A DNA stretch of 64,000 nt from Janthinobacterium lividum (lineage in GTDB: Bacteria > Pseudomonadota > Gammaproteobacteria > Burkholderiales > Burkholderiaceae_D): the NCBI RefSeq assembly GCF_011601275.1, contig NZ_JAAOLY010000009.1, positions 124,001 through 188,000 on the forward strand, given 5' to 3'. Positions 8,953-17,428 of this stretch are shown here, piece after piece. Both the position numbers and the translations under genes were made by a program. Below the pieces are notes generated by a model, which saw only the letters and a list, made by a program, of their open reading frames with translations, had not been told where the DNA came from and did no database searches. Numbering within the stretch: the stretch's first letter is position 1; the number at the start of each line of letters is the position of its first letter.

Positions 8953-9039
8953 ATGGAAATTTTTATGCTCGCCCTATGGGATGCGCGTTCTTTAAGCGCA
9001 TTTGCCAGCTCTTGCCCACGTTCTATCGCGCTGCGATAA
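8953..9039 (+). CDS. Small upstream ORF (28 residues), candidate leader peptide of the ABC-F gene
   Basis: This ORF has the best ribosome-binding site in the neighbourhood: AAGGAGG at 8941-8947, 5 nt before ATG. It encodes MEIFMLALWDARSLSAFASS followed by CPRSIALR and a TAA stop. It lies in the space between the ZIP gene and the ABC-F gene, 109 nt before the ABC-F ATG. GCTCTTG inside it (9008-9014) is exactly complementary to CAAGAGC (9141-9147), the bases directly before the ABC-F start codon. No homologue is recognised. Regulatory ORFs upstream of ABC-F resistance genes are known in other bacteria, so a leader-peptide role is inferred; a free-standing small protein is the alternative. Confidence 0.5.
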   Translation: MEIFMLALWDARSLSAFASSCPRSIALR

Positions 9040-9148
9040 CCGGGTCAGAGCAAAGTCACCCCTCTCATATAGAGTCTTTCTCGGCTCATGGTTGTCGTTA
9101 GCGCTCCTGTTAACGCGGATGCTTGCATCCCGAACAAAGACAAGAGCC

Positions 9149-10891
9149 ATGACTACCCTTATCTCGACACAAGCTTTACAACTCGATACCCACGACGGTT
9201 TCCTGTTCAATGAACTCGCCTTTACCTTGCGCCAGGGCGACCGCATCGGCCTGATCGGCCACAATGGCTGCGGCAAATCCACCTTGCTGGGTCTGCTCAG
9301 CGGCACGCGGGAAGCCACGTCCGGCACCATCCATTACGCCCGTGCCTGCCGCTTGCAGCACGTGGAACAGCATTTACCGGCTGAACTTGCCAGCCTGAGC
9401 TTGTACGACGCCTTGCTGGCGCCCGTGCTGGACCAGCCGGAACTGCATTGGCGGGTCGACAGCCTGCTGGCCGAGCTGGGCTTCGAGCAGGGGACGGCGC
9501 ACGTGCCCGTGCATGCGCTGTCCGGCGGCCAGCACACGCGGCTGCTGCTGGGGCGCGCGCTGCTGCAGGAGCCCAACGTGCTGCTGCTCGACGAACCGAG
9601 CAATCATCTGGATTTGCCCTCGCTGCTGTGGCTGGAGCAATTTTTGCTGCGCTGGCGCGGCGCCTTCATCCTCGTCTCGCACGACCAGCGCCTGCTCGAC
9701 AACGTGGCCACGCGCAGCTGGATACTGCGCGATGCGCGCCTCTACGATTTCGAGCTGCCGTGCGGCCCCGCGCTGGCGGCGCTGGCCGAAATGGACGTGG
9801 CCGCGGCCGCCAGGCATGCGGCCGAACAGAAGGAAATCGACCGACTGGCCGTCAGCAGCACCCGTTTGGCGCTGTGGGGCCGCACTTACGACAATGAAGA
9901 CCTGGCGCGCAAGGCCAAGACCATGCAGCGGCGCATCGATAAATTAAAGGAGGCGCAATCGTTCGTCAGCGACGGCGCGCCGTGGTGCTTGCGCTTGCGC
10001 GGCAAGGCGCTGGCGGCCGACCAGCTGCTGGCGCTCGATGGCTTGGACGTGCGCGCCGTGCCGGCCTCGCCGCTGCTGTTCCAGGTCGGCCAGCTGTGGC
10101 TGAAACCGGGCGAGCGGGTCGCCTTGCTGGGCGCGAATGGCAGCGGCAAGTCGTCGCTGCTGCGCCTGTGCTGGCAAGCGATACAGGCGCAGCAGGAGCG
10201 CGGCGACCTGCGCTACCACCGCGCCGCCCATATCGGCTATTACGACCAGTCGCTCAAGCAACTGGCCGACGAGGCCGATTTGTGCGACGCGCTGTATCCG
10301 TTTGCCGTGCAGAACGAGGCCGCGCGCAGCCAGGTGGCGCGCAAGCAGGCGCTGATTGCCGCCGGTTTCCCGTATGCGCGCCATGGCCAGACGGTGGCGA
10401 CCCTGAGCGGCGGCGAGCGGGCGCGGCTGCTGTTCCTGGGCCTGTCCCTGGCCAGCTATCATTTATTGTTGCTCGATGAACCCAGCAACCACCTGGACAT
10501 GCAGGGCAAGGCGGAACTGGGGCAAGCCTTGCGCGGCTTTGAAGGGGGCTGTCTGCTGGTGTCGCACGACCGCGACCTGATCGAGATGGCCTGCAACCGT
10601 TTTTGGGTGGTGGCCGATGGCGGGCTGGAAGAGTGGCCGGACGCCGCCAGCGCGTATGCGCGGTTGAGCGCGGAAGATGGACAGGCGCCGGTAGCCGCGA
10701 CGCACGTGGAGCTCGTGTCGCCTGTTTCAGCGCAAGCGGATGTCGATGTGCAATTGGAGCGCCTGTGCGAACTGGAGCAGTTGCTGGCGGAAGACCTGGC
10801 CAGGAAACCGCGCCACCAGAAGCCGGCCAGCCAGCAGGCGTGGCAGGCGGAACTGGAACGCTTGAATCAGGCGCTGGGGATAACGTCGTAG
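9149..10891 (+). CDS. ABC-F family ATPase (ribosome-associated or ribosome-protection type)
   Basis: A 580-residue protein with two ABC ATPase domains and no membrane segments, the ABC-F layout. Domain 1: Walker A GHNGCGKST, signature LSGGQHTRLLLGRALL, Walker B LLLDEPSNHLD. Domain 2: GANGSGKSS, LSGGERARLLFLG, LLLDEPSNHLDMQGK. The linker between them holds a charged helix (RTYDNEDLARKAKTMQRRI) and a basic/acidic tail follows domain 2. ABC-F proteins bind the ribosomal E site; some relieve antibiotic or peptide-induced stalling. The start at MTTLISTQALQL begins the domain; a longer frame runs through the untranslated leader. Only a weak AAGAG precedes the ATG and it can be masked by upstream pairing. 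Which ABC-F subgroup it belongs to cannot be decided here. Confidence 0.88.
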   Translation: MTTLISTQALQLDTHDGFLFNELAFTLRQGDRIGLIGHNGCGKSTLLGLLSGTREATSGTIHYARACRLQHVEQHLPAELASLSLYDALLAPVLDQPELHWRVDSLLAELGFEQGTAHVPVHALSGGQHTRLLLGRALLQEPNVLLLDEPSNHLDLPSLLWLEQFLLRWRGAFILVSHDQRLLDNVATRSWILRDARLYDFELPCGPALAALAEMDVAAAARHAAEQKEIDRLAVSSTRLALWGRTYDNEDLARKAKTMQRRIDKLKEAQSFVSDGAPWCLRLRGKALAADQLLALDGLDVRAVPASPLLFQVGQLWLKPGERVALLGANGSGKSSLLRLCWQAIQAQQERGDLRYHRAAHIGYYDQSLKQLADEADLCDALYPFAVQNEAARSQVARKQALIAAGFPYARHGQTVATLSGGERARLLFLGLSLASYHLLLLDEPSNHLDMQGKAELGQALRGFEGGCLLVSHDRDLIEMACNRFWVVADGGLEEWPDAASAYARLSAEDGQAPVAATHVELVSPVSAQADVDVQLERLCELEQLLAEDLARKPRHQKPASQQAWQAELERLNQALGITS

Positions 10892-10904
10892 TTATCCCCA
10901 AGTG

Positions 10905-10938
10905 AAAAAATGGCGGACCATCTGGTCCGCCATTTTTT
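10905..10938. terminator. Bidirectional terminator between ABC-F gene and sseA
   Basis: A perfect 16-bp inverted repeat, AAAAAATGGCGGACCA and its complement, with a 2-nt loop, gives a GC-rich stem followed by a U run on either strand. It serves both converging genes; the sseA stop codon is built from its last base. Confidence 0.92.
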
Positions 10939-11789
10939 TAATTCCCCGTCGCCACGGGCCGCGCCGGATCGGCGCACCATTCGCTCCACGAACCCGGATA
11001 TAGGGCCGCACCAGGCAAGCCGGCTACTTCCATGGCCAGCAGGTTGTGGCACGCCGTCACGCCGGAGCCGCACTGCAGGATGGCCGCTTGCGACGTAGCG
11101 ATCAGGGCGCTGAAGTCCTGTTTCAATGCCTCGGCGCTCTTGAAGCGCCCGTCCGCCTGCAGGTTATCCTTGAAGAAACGGTTCTTCGCGCCGGGGATAT
11201 GGCCGCCGACAGGGTCGATGGTTTCATTTTCGCCCCGATAACGGTCGGGGGCGCGCGCGTCGATGACGGTCAGCGCCTGCGTGTCGAGGTTGGCGACGAC
11301 GTCCTGCACGCTGACCGTGCGTGTCAGGCTGGCTTTTTCCGTGATGTTGCCGACAGGGCGCGGTGCTACCGGCGTGACCAGCGGCAAACCTTGCGCCTGC
11401 CAGGCGGCCAGGCCGCCGTCGAGCACGGCCACGTTCGGGTGGCCCACCCAGCGCAGCAGCCACCACAGACGGGCGGCGAACATGCCGCCCTGGCCGTCGT
11501 AGGCGACCACTTGCGTGTCGTCATCGATGCCCCAGCCGCGCAGGGTGGCCAGCAGCGCATTGCGCTCGGGCAGCGGATGGCGTCCTGTAAAGTCCGCGCC
11601 GCGCGCCGTCTTGGGGCCGGACAGGGCCGTGTCGATATCGGCGAACTGCGCGTTCTGGAGGTGGCCGGCGGCAAACGCATCGCTGCCCGCTGCCGGATTG
11701 AGCAAGTCGTGGCGGCAATCGAGGATCACCCAGTTGCTGTCGTTCAGATGGCTGGCCAGTTCGCTGGCCTGGATCAAGGTCGTGTACAT
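10938..11789 (-). CDS. sseA: 3-mercaptopyruvate / thiosulfate sulfurtransferase (two rhodanese domains)
   Basis: A 283-residue protein of two rhodanese domains. The first is inactive-type (WVILDCRHDLLNP), the second carries the catalytic cysteine at about residue 240 in CGSGVTA. That loop is the 3-mercaptopyruvate sulfurtransferase form (thiosulfate sulfurtransferases usually have CRxGx[R/T]). It transfers sulfur from 3-mercaptopyruvate to thiols or cyanide. AGGAG stands 8 nt before the chosen ATG (MYTTLIQASELASHL). It follows the EamA permease gene by 13 nt in the same direction, so both are probably co-transcribed. Confidence 0.9.
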   Translation of the reverse strand: MYTTLIQASELASHLNDSNWVILDCRHDLLNPAAGSDAFAAGHLQNAQFADIDTALSGPKTARGADFTGRHPLPERNALLATLRGWGIDDDTQVVAYDGQGGMFAARLWWLLRWVGHPNVAVLDGGLAAWQAQGLPLVTPVAPRPVGNITEKASLTRTVSVQDVVANLDTQALTVIDARAPDRYRGENETIDPVGGHIPGAKNRFFKDNLQADGRFKSAEALKQDFSALIATSQAAILQCGSGVTACHNLLAMEVAGLPGAALYPGSWSEWCADPARPVATGN

Positions 11790-11802
11790 CGAAAACGCTC
11801 CT

Positions 11803-12726
11803 TTACACTTCGCTGGCGATGGGATCCGTGCGCGCGATGGCGGCGCCACGGGCCGTGTTGCGGGTATTGTAATAGGTTGCCGCGATGCCCGAGGCGAGAA
11901 TGATGCCGATGCCGGTCCAGCCGTGCCAGTCGAACAGGTCGCCAAAGATCACCACGCCCCAGAAGCTGGAAAAGACGATGCCTGTGTATTGCAGGTTGGC
12001 CACTACCAGGGTCTTGCCCAAGCGATAGGCGCGCGTCATGGCCATCTGCGCCATGGTGGCGCACAGGCCGATGGCGGCCAGCAAGCCGATGCCGTAGCCG
12101 CTCGTATGCGCATGCCAGACGACGGGACCGCCGCCGGCGCTGGCCACGTGGCCGATCACGCCGGCGAGGAAATTGACGACCGAGAAATAAAATACGACCC
12201 GGTATTCAGGTTCGCCCAGCAAGCCCAGCTTGCGCACCTGCAAGTAGGCGAGGGCCGACAGCATGCCGGAAATCAAGGCCGTGATGGCGCCGGCCGCCTG
12301 GTCCGTTTCGAACACGGGCTGCAGCAGCAGGGTCACGCCGACAAAGCTCATGGCAATGGCCGCCACCAGCGGCCACTCGACCTGTTTCATGCCTTTCCAC
12401 CAGCCGCCGGCCAGCAGGATCACGGCGATCCAGATGGGCGCCATGTAGTTGAGCGTCATGGCCGTGGCCAGCGGCAGGATGGCGATGGCGTAAAACCACA
12501 GCCACAGGGCGATCACGCCCACCACGCCGCGCCACAGATGTTGGCCCGGCATCGTGGTTTTAAAACTGCCGCCTTGGTACAGAATCGTGCAGCTCATGAC
12601 GATCATGCCGATGATGCCGCGGTACATGACGATTTCGGACGTCGAATACATATCCGACGCCAATTTGACGCACACGCCCATGATGGCGAACATAAAGCTG
12701 GCAAACAGCATCCAAAGTGACTGCAT
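11803..12726 (-). CDS. EamA/DMT superfamily permease
   Basis: A 307-residue protein with ten predicted membrane helices arranged as two EamA repeats (first MQSLWMLFASFMFAIMGVCV..., second beginning near GAITALISGMLSALAYLQVR). DMT permeases of this type export amino acids, purines or other small metabolites; the substrate cannot be told from sequence. AGGAT lies 7 nt upstream of the ATG. It sits between the Rieske oxygenase gene, whose terminator is just upstream, and sseA, with which it likely forms an operon. Confidence 0.85.
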   Translation of the reverse strand: MQSLWMLFASFMFAIMGVCVKLASDMYSTSEIVMYRGIIGMIVMSCTILYQGGSFKTTMPGQHLWRGVVGVIALWLWFYAIAILPLATAMTLNYMAPIWIAVILLAGGWWKGMKQVEWPLVAAIAMSFVGVTLLLQPVFETDQAAGAITALISGMLSALAYLQVRKLGLLGEPEYRVVFYFSVVNFLAGVIGHVASAGGGPVVWHAHTSGYGIGLLAAIGLCATMAQMAMTRAYRLGKTLVVANLQYTGIVFSSFWGVVIFGDLFDWHGWTGIGIILASGIAATYYNTRNTARGAAIARTDPIASEV

Positions 12727-12750
12727 GAGTAAATCCTGACGATGAAAATG

Positions 12751-12776
12751 AAAAAGGGCCGCGCAGTGCGGCCCTT
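12751..12776 (-). terminator. Terminator of the Rieske oxygenase gene
   Basis: On the minus strand a 9-bp stem (AAGGGCCGC / GCGGCCCTT, 12776-12754) with a 5-nt loop is followed by a T run (12755-12751), 8 nt after the Rieske oxygenase stop codon. Confidence 0.88.
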
Positions 12777-12783
12777 GAGGGAA

Positions 12784-13884
12784 TTACAGTTCGATATTGC
12801 TGCGGTACCACTCGTGGAAGTGCTGCATGCCGTCTTCCATCGGCGACTGGTAAGGGCCCACTTCGCTCACGCCGCGCGCCATCAGGGCCTTGCGGCCGGC
12901 ATCCATGCGCTGGGCGATTTCATCGTCCTCGACGCAGGTTTCCATGTAGGCAGCCCGTTCCGCTTCGACGAAGTCGCGCTCGAACAGCACGATTTCTTCC
13001 GGATAATAGAACTCCACCACGTTGCGCGTCTTTTGCGGGCCATCGGGCCACAGGGTCGAGACGACGAGCACATGCGGATACCATTCCACCATGATGTTCG
13101 GATACAGGGTCAGCCAGATGGCGCCATACGGCGGCGCTTCGCCGCCACGGAATTGCAGCACCTGCTCTTGCCATTTCTTGTAGGCGGGCGAACCGGCTTG
13201 TTGCAAGCCGCGGTGCACGCCCACCGTCTGCACGCTGTAATCCTTGCCGAATTCCCAGCGCAGGTCGTCGCAGCTGACGAAGCTGCCCAGGCCCGGGTGG
13301 AACGGTTCGACGTGATAATCCTCGAGGTAGACTTCGATGAAAGTCTTCCAGTTGTAGTCGCACTCGTGGATTTCCACGTGGTCGAACATGTAGCCGGAAA
13401 AATCGAGGTCTTTCGAGACGGACAAATCTTTCAATTTTTCCATCACGTTGTAGCCATTCTGTTCGAACAGCAAGCCATTCCAGCTTTGCAGCGGCGTTTT
13501 CGACAGGTTCAGGCACGGCGTCTCGGGGAAATGCGGCGCGCCGATCAATTCACCCTTGAGGTCATAAGTCCAGCGGTGCAGCGGGCACACGATATGGTTC
13601 GCGTTGCCACGGCCGTTGTACATCAGCGCCTGCCGGTGGCGGCACACGTTGGACAGCACTTCGATGCCGTTGGCATTGCGCACGAGCATGCGCCCTTCGT
13701 TCTCAGACGCCAGGGTCGCAAAATCGCCGGTTTCCGGCACCATCAGCGCATGCCCGACGTAGCGCGGGCCGGCTTGGAACAATTGCTGCATTTCACGCTG
13801 CAACAGCGTTTCGTCAAAATAGACGTGGACCGGAAGTTGCGCGTTTGAGCGCGCCAGCTTGGCGTGAGTAGCCAGATCGGACAT
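12784..13884 (-). CDS. Rieske non-heme iron oxygenase, alpha subunit type
   Basis: A 366-residue protein with an N-terminal Rieske [2Fe-2S] domain (CRHRQALMYNGRGNANHIVC followed by PLH, the C-x-H ... C-x2-H ligands) and a C-terminal catalytic SRPBCC domain with the mononuclear iron motif NWKTFIEVYLEDYHVEPFHP. The family oxidises aromatic rings or quaternary amines using an electron-transfer partner; no reductase gene is adjacent, so substrate and partner are unknown. The start MSDLATHAKLARS was chosen over a longer frame in the intergenic region. A TATAAT on the minus strand (14021-14016) could be its -10 element, giving a ~125-nt leader. Confidence 0.87.
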   Translation of the reverse strand: MSDLATHAKLARSNAQLPVHVYFDETLLQREMQQLFQAGPRYVGHALMVPETGDFATLASENEGRMLVRNANGIEVLSNVCRHRQALMYNGRGNANHIVCPLHRWTYDLKGELIGAPHFPETPCLNLSKTPLQSWNGLLFEQNGYNVMEKLKDLSVSKDLDFSGYMFDHVEIHECDYNWKTFIEVYLEDYHVEPFHPGLGSFVSCDDLRWEFGKDYSVQTVGVHRGLQQAGSPAYKKWQEQVLQFRGGEAPPYGAIWLTLYPNIMVEWYPHVLVVSTLWPDGPQKTRNVVEFYYPEEIVLFERDFVEAERAAYMETCVEDDEIAQRMDAGRKALMARGVSEVGPYQSPMEDGMQHFHEWYRSNIEL

Positions 13885-14291
13885 CCCAACCCCCCATAAA
13901 TGTACAACGGTCAGCAGTGCCCCAAGCCCTTGCCTGGACAACCGCTACAGAGAGAAAGAATCCGCAAAGACCTGAATTCAAATTTGTTGAAACGGTATTT
14001 CGGACAGAACCGGCGATTATAGCGCGGATCCGGCCTCGACATTGCCAAAACCCCCAGCAATTGGCGCACTTTAATGAGAAACGTTGTCATTTACCGCGCT
14101 ATTTCCGCCAGATGGGGGCGATTGGACTAAAATTCACTGACAAACGGACAATGTCATTGACTTTGAGCGCACCGATTGCGCTTTAGTTTTCACTTAATAG
14201 TGTGGTTTGTTCTAAAATAACGCTTCTATGCTGGCCGGGAGTCCCCGGCGTCTCCCTACAAGCCCCTCGTGCCACGAAGAGATCTGAGTCT
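13885..14291. promoter_or_regulatory. 407-bp divergent intergenic region with candidate promoters for the Rieske gene and xseB
   Basis: This stretch is AT-richer than its surroundings and holds no convincing gene. Towards the Rieske gene, TATAAT is at 14021-14016 on the minus strand without a good -35 match. Towards xseB, TTCACT (14189-14194) and TAAAAT (14213-14218) are spaced 18 bp, giving a ~70-nt xseB leader that contains a small GCCGGG/CCCGGC hairpin near 14235. These are eye-matched consensus elements only. Confidence 0.45.
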
Positions 14292-14543
14292 ATGTCGAAG
14301 AAATTAACTGCCGCTGCCGCAGCGCCGGCCTCGTTTGAAGAGGCGATGGCGGAACTGGCGCAGCTGGTAACGCAAATGGAAGCGGGCCAGTTGCCGCTGG
14401 AAGCATCGGTCGCGGCGTACCAGCGCGGCTCGGAACTGGTCAAGTATTGCGCTACCCAGCTCGACAGTGTCGAAGCGCAGGTGAAAGTATTGGAAGGCGA
14501 CATGTTGAAACCGTTCGTGGATGCCGGCGAGGCCGCACTATGA
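14292..14543 (+). CDS. xseB: Exodeoxyribonuclease VII small subunit
   Basis: An 83-residue protein with the family core SFEEAMAELAQLVTQMEAGQ, PLEASVAAYQRGSEL and YCATQLDSVEAQVKVL. XseB helices coat the XseA catalytic subunit to form the nuclease that degrades single-stranded DNA. The start MSKKLTAAAAAPASFEEA fits the family; the longer in-frame start has no ribosome site. It overlaps the next gene by ATGA, and the order xseB-ispA-dxs is widely conserved in proteobacteria. Confidence 0.93.
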   Translation: MSKKLTAAAAAPASFEEAMAELAQLVTQMEAGQLPLEASVAAYQRGSELVKYCATQLDSVEAQVKVLEGDMLKPFVDAGEAAL

Positions 14544-15451
14544 TGGCCAGCATACCGCAAGACGGCGTCACCTTCGGCGACTGGATGCAAAGCACCCAGT
14601 CGGGCGTGGAAAGCCGGCTCGACCAGTTCCTGCCGGCGGCGGACGTGGTGCCGCACAAGCTGCACGCGGCCATGCGCTATGCGCTGTTGGGCGGCGGCAA
14701 GCGCGTGCGTCCGCTGCTCGTGATGGCGGCGGGCGAATTGTTTGATGCCGATCAAGATACCCTCGCGCGCGCCGCTTGTGCTCTGGAAATGATTCACGTG
14801 TATTCGCTCGTGCACGACGACATGCCATGCATGGATGACGATGCCTTACGCCGTGGCAAGCCCACCGTGCACATCGCCTACGATGAAGCGACGGCCCTGC
14901 TGGTCGGCGACGCGCTGCAATCGCAAGCGTTCATGCTGCTGGCCGACGGCGCGGCCATTCCTCCGACGCGGCAAATGGCCATGCTCAGGCTGCTGGCGCA
15001 CGCGTCCGGATCAAGCGGCATGTGCGGCGGCCAGGCGATCGACCTCGACAGCGTCGGCCTGGCCTTGACCTTGCCGCAGCTCGAACAGATGCATCAACTG
15101 AAAACGGGCGCCTTGCTGCGCGCGGCCGTGCTCCTCGGCGCGCTGGCGGGCAAGGACCTGGCGCCGGACGAAATGACGGCGCTGAACGCCTACGCGCGCG
15201 CCGTCGGGCTGGCGTTTCAGGTGGTCGACGACGTGCTCGACGCCACGGCCGATTCGGCCACCCTGGGCAAGACGGCGGGCAAGGATGCGGCCGCCAACAA
15301 GCCCACTTACGTATCGATACTGGGGCTGGAACCATCGAAAGCCCTGGCAGAACAATTGCGGTGCGACGCCCATGCGGCGCTGGCGCCATTCGGGGACAAG
15401 GCACGCCGTCTGCGCGAGCTGGCGGACCTGGTCGTGCAGCGGAAGGCATAA
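14540..15451 (+). CDS. ispA: Farnesyl diphosphate synthase (polyprenyl synthetase)
   Basis: A 303-residue trans-prenyltransferase that condenses isopentenyl diphosphate with allylic diphosphates to farnesyl diphosphate. Both aspartate-rich motifs are present: DDMPCMDDD (first) and DDVLDAT (second), with GGGKRVRPLL before them. The start is ATGATG at 14540/14543, the first ATG overlapping the xseB stop. Dxs follows immediately, so the operon couples the first step of the MEP pathway with prenyl chain building for quinones (ubiA, ctaB in this window) and undecaprenyl carrier. Confidence 0.93.
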   Translation: MMASIPQDGVTFGDWMQSTQSGVESRLDQFLPAADVVPHKLHAAMRYALLGGGKRVRPLLVMAAGELFDADQDTLARAACALEMIHVYSLVHDDMPCMDDDALRRGKPTVHIAYDEATALLVGDALQSQAFMLLADGAAIPPTRQMAMLRLLAHASGSSGMCGGQAIDLDSVGLALTLPQLEQMHQLKTGALLRAAVLLGALAGKDLAPDEMTALNAYARAVGLAFQVVDDVLDATADSATLGKTAGKDAAANKPTYVSILGLEPSKALAEQLRCDAHAALAPFGDKARRLRELADLVVQRKA

Positions 15452-17320
15452 ATGAAACTGTTAGAAACCATCAATGAACCAGCGCAAGTGCGCAAGCTGG
15501 CCCGCTCGCAACTGGTGCCGCTGGCGCAGGAATTGCGCAGCTTCCTGCTCGATTCCGTGTCCAAGACGGGCGGCCATCTGTCGTCCAACCTGGGCACGGT
15601 CGAGCTGACCGTCGCGCTGCACTATGTGTTCAACACGCCGCACGACCGCATCGTGTGGGACGTGGGCCACCAGACCTATTCGCACAAGATCCTCACGGGC
15701 CGCCGCGATCGCATGCACACGCTGCGCCAGAAGGACGGCATTTCCGGCTTCCCGAAACGCGACGAGAGCGAGTACGACACCTTCGGCACGGCGCACTCGT
15801 CGACGTCGATTTCGGCCGCCTTGGGCATGGCGCAGGCCGCCAAGATCAAGGGCGACCCGCTGCACGCGATCGCCGTGATCGGCGACGGTTCGATGACGGC
15901 CGGCATGGCTTTCGAGGCCATGAACAATGCGGGCGTGCAGGAAGACGTCAACCTGCTGGTGATCCTGAACGATAACGACATGTCGATCTCGCCACCGGTG
16001 GGCGCGCTGAACCGTCACCTGGCGCGGCTGATGTCGGGCCAGTTCTATGCGGCGGCGAAAAATGTCGGCAAGTCCGTCTTGCCCGGCCCCGTGCTGGAAC
16101 TGGCGAAGCGCTTTGAAGAGCACGCCAAAGGCATGGTCGTGCCCGCCACCATGTTCGAGGAATTCGGTTTCAACTACATCGGCCCCATCGACGGTCACGA
16201 CCTCGATTCGCTGATACCGACCTTGCAAAACATCAAGCAGCTGAAGGGCCCGCAATTCCTGCACGTGGTCACCAAAAAGGGCCAGGGTTACAAGCTGGCC
16301 GAGGCGGAACCGATTTTGTACCACGGCACGCCGAAGTTCAATCCGGCCGAAGGTATCAAGCCGGCCACGGCGCCGGGCAAGATGACGTACACGGAAGTGT
16401 TCGGCAACTGGCTGTGCGACATGGCCGCGCACGACAAGCGCCTGGTGGGCATCACGCCGGCCATGCGCGAAGGCTCGGGCATGGTCAAGTTCGAACAGCA
16501 ATTCCCCAACCGTTATTTCGACGTGGGCATTGCCGAGCAGCACTCCGTGACCTTCGGCGCGGGCCTGGCCTGCGAAGGCTTGAAACCTGTCGTGGCCATC
16601 TATTCGACCTTCCTGCAGCGCGCCTACGACCAGCTGATCCACGACGTGGCCTTGCAAAACCTGGACGTGACGTTTGCGCTGGACCGCGCCGGCCTCGTGG
16701 GCGCCGATGGCGCCACGCACGCGGGCAACTACGACATGGCATTCCTGCGCTGCATCCCGAACATGGTCGTCATGGCCGCGTCCGATGAAAACGAATGCCG
16801 GCAAATGCTCACCACTGGTTACCATTATCCTGGCCCGGCCGCCATCCGCTATCCGCGTGGTGCCGGCGCAGGTGCGGCCATCGTGCCGGAACTGACCAGC
16901 ATCGAGATCGGCAAGGGCGAGATCAAGCGCCACGGCAAGCGCATCGCCATCCTGGCCTTCGGTTCGATGGTGGCGCCGAGTGTCGCGGCAGGCGACAAGC
17001 TCGATGCGACGGTGGCCAACATGCGTTTCGTCAAGCCGCTCGATGTGGCGCTGGTGAAACAGCTTGCTGCGGAGCACGATTACCTGGTGACGGTGGAAGA
17101 GGGCTGCATCATGGGCGGTGCCGGATCGGCCGTGGCCGAAGCGCTGGCGGCAGAGGGAATCGTCAAGCCGATTCTGATGCTGGGCTTGCCCGACACCTTC
17201 ATCGACCATGGCGACCCCGTGCAGTTGCTGAAAAGCGTGGGTCTCGATGCCGCCGGCATCGCCGCGTCGATCGAGCAGCGTTTTGGCGGCACCCAGCCGC
17301 GTCTGGCTGTCGTCAGCTAA
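15452..17320 (+). CDS. dxs: 1-deoxy-D-xylulose-5-phosphate synthase
   Basis: A 622-residue thiamine-diphosphate enzyme that condenses pyruvate and glyceraldehyde 3-phosphate, the committed step of the MEP isoprenoid pathway. It has the ThDP-binding region [18 protein letters not shown] ending in NDNDMSIS, the transketolase-like central domain with [15 protein letters not shown], and the C-terminal transketolase domain ([14 protein letters not shown]). The ATG directly follows the ispA stop codon, indicating translational coupling. A strong terminator follows 18 nt after the gene. Length is typical. Confidence 0.97.
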   Translation: MKLLETINEPAQVRKLARSQLVPLAQELRSFLLDSVSKTGGHLSSNLGTVELTVALHYVFNTPHDRIVWDVGHQTYSHKILTGRRDRMHTLRQKDGISGFPKRDESEYDTFGTAHSSTSISAALGMAQAAKIKGDPLHAIAVIGDGSMTAGMAFEAMNNAGVQEDVNLLVILNDNDMSISPPVGALNRHLARLMSGQFYAAAKNVGKSVLPGPVLELAKRFEEHAKGMVVPATMFEEFGFNYIGPIDGHDLDSLIPTLQNIKQLKGPQFLHVVTKKGQGYKLAEAEPILYHGTPKFNPAEGIKPATAPGKMTYTEVFGNWLCDMAAHDKRLVGITPAMREGSGMVKFEQQFPNRYFDVGIAEQHSVTFGAGLACEGLKPVVAIYSTFLQRAYDQLIHDVALQNLDVTFALDRAGLVGADGATHAGNYDMAFLRCIPNMVVMAASDENECRQMLTTGYHYPGPAAIRYPRGAGAGAAIVPELTSIEIGKGEIKRHGKRIAILAFGSMVAPSVAAGDKLDATVANMRFVKPLDVALVKQLAAEHDYLVTVEEGCIMGGAGSAVAEALAAEGIVKPILMLGLPDTFIDHGDPVQLLKSVGLDAAGIAASIEQRFGGTQPRLAVVS

Positions 17321-17338
17321 GTTTGTCTGTAGACAGGA

Positions 17339-17367
17339 AAGCGGCGCTGCGGTGCCGCTTTTTTTTC
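17339..17367 (+). terminator. Terminator of the xseB-ispA-dxs operon
   Basis: AGCGGC (17340-17345) pairs with GCCGCT (17354-17359) over an 8-nt loop and runs into nine T residues (17359-17367). Confidence 0.9.
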
Positions 17368-17428
17368 GTCTGCAGGGATTTTACGCTGCACCGCAACATT
17401 TTTCGTCGGGGAATGCTACGATGACGCT

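Noticed and set aside
15461..17209. 582-codon open frame opposite dxs
   Set aside because: Same codon-bias mirror effect; dxs on the plus strand is unambiguous.
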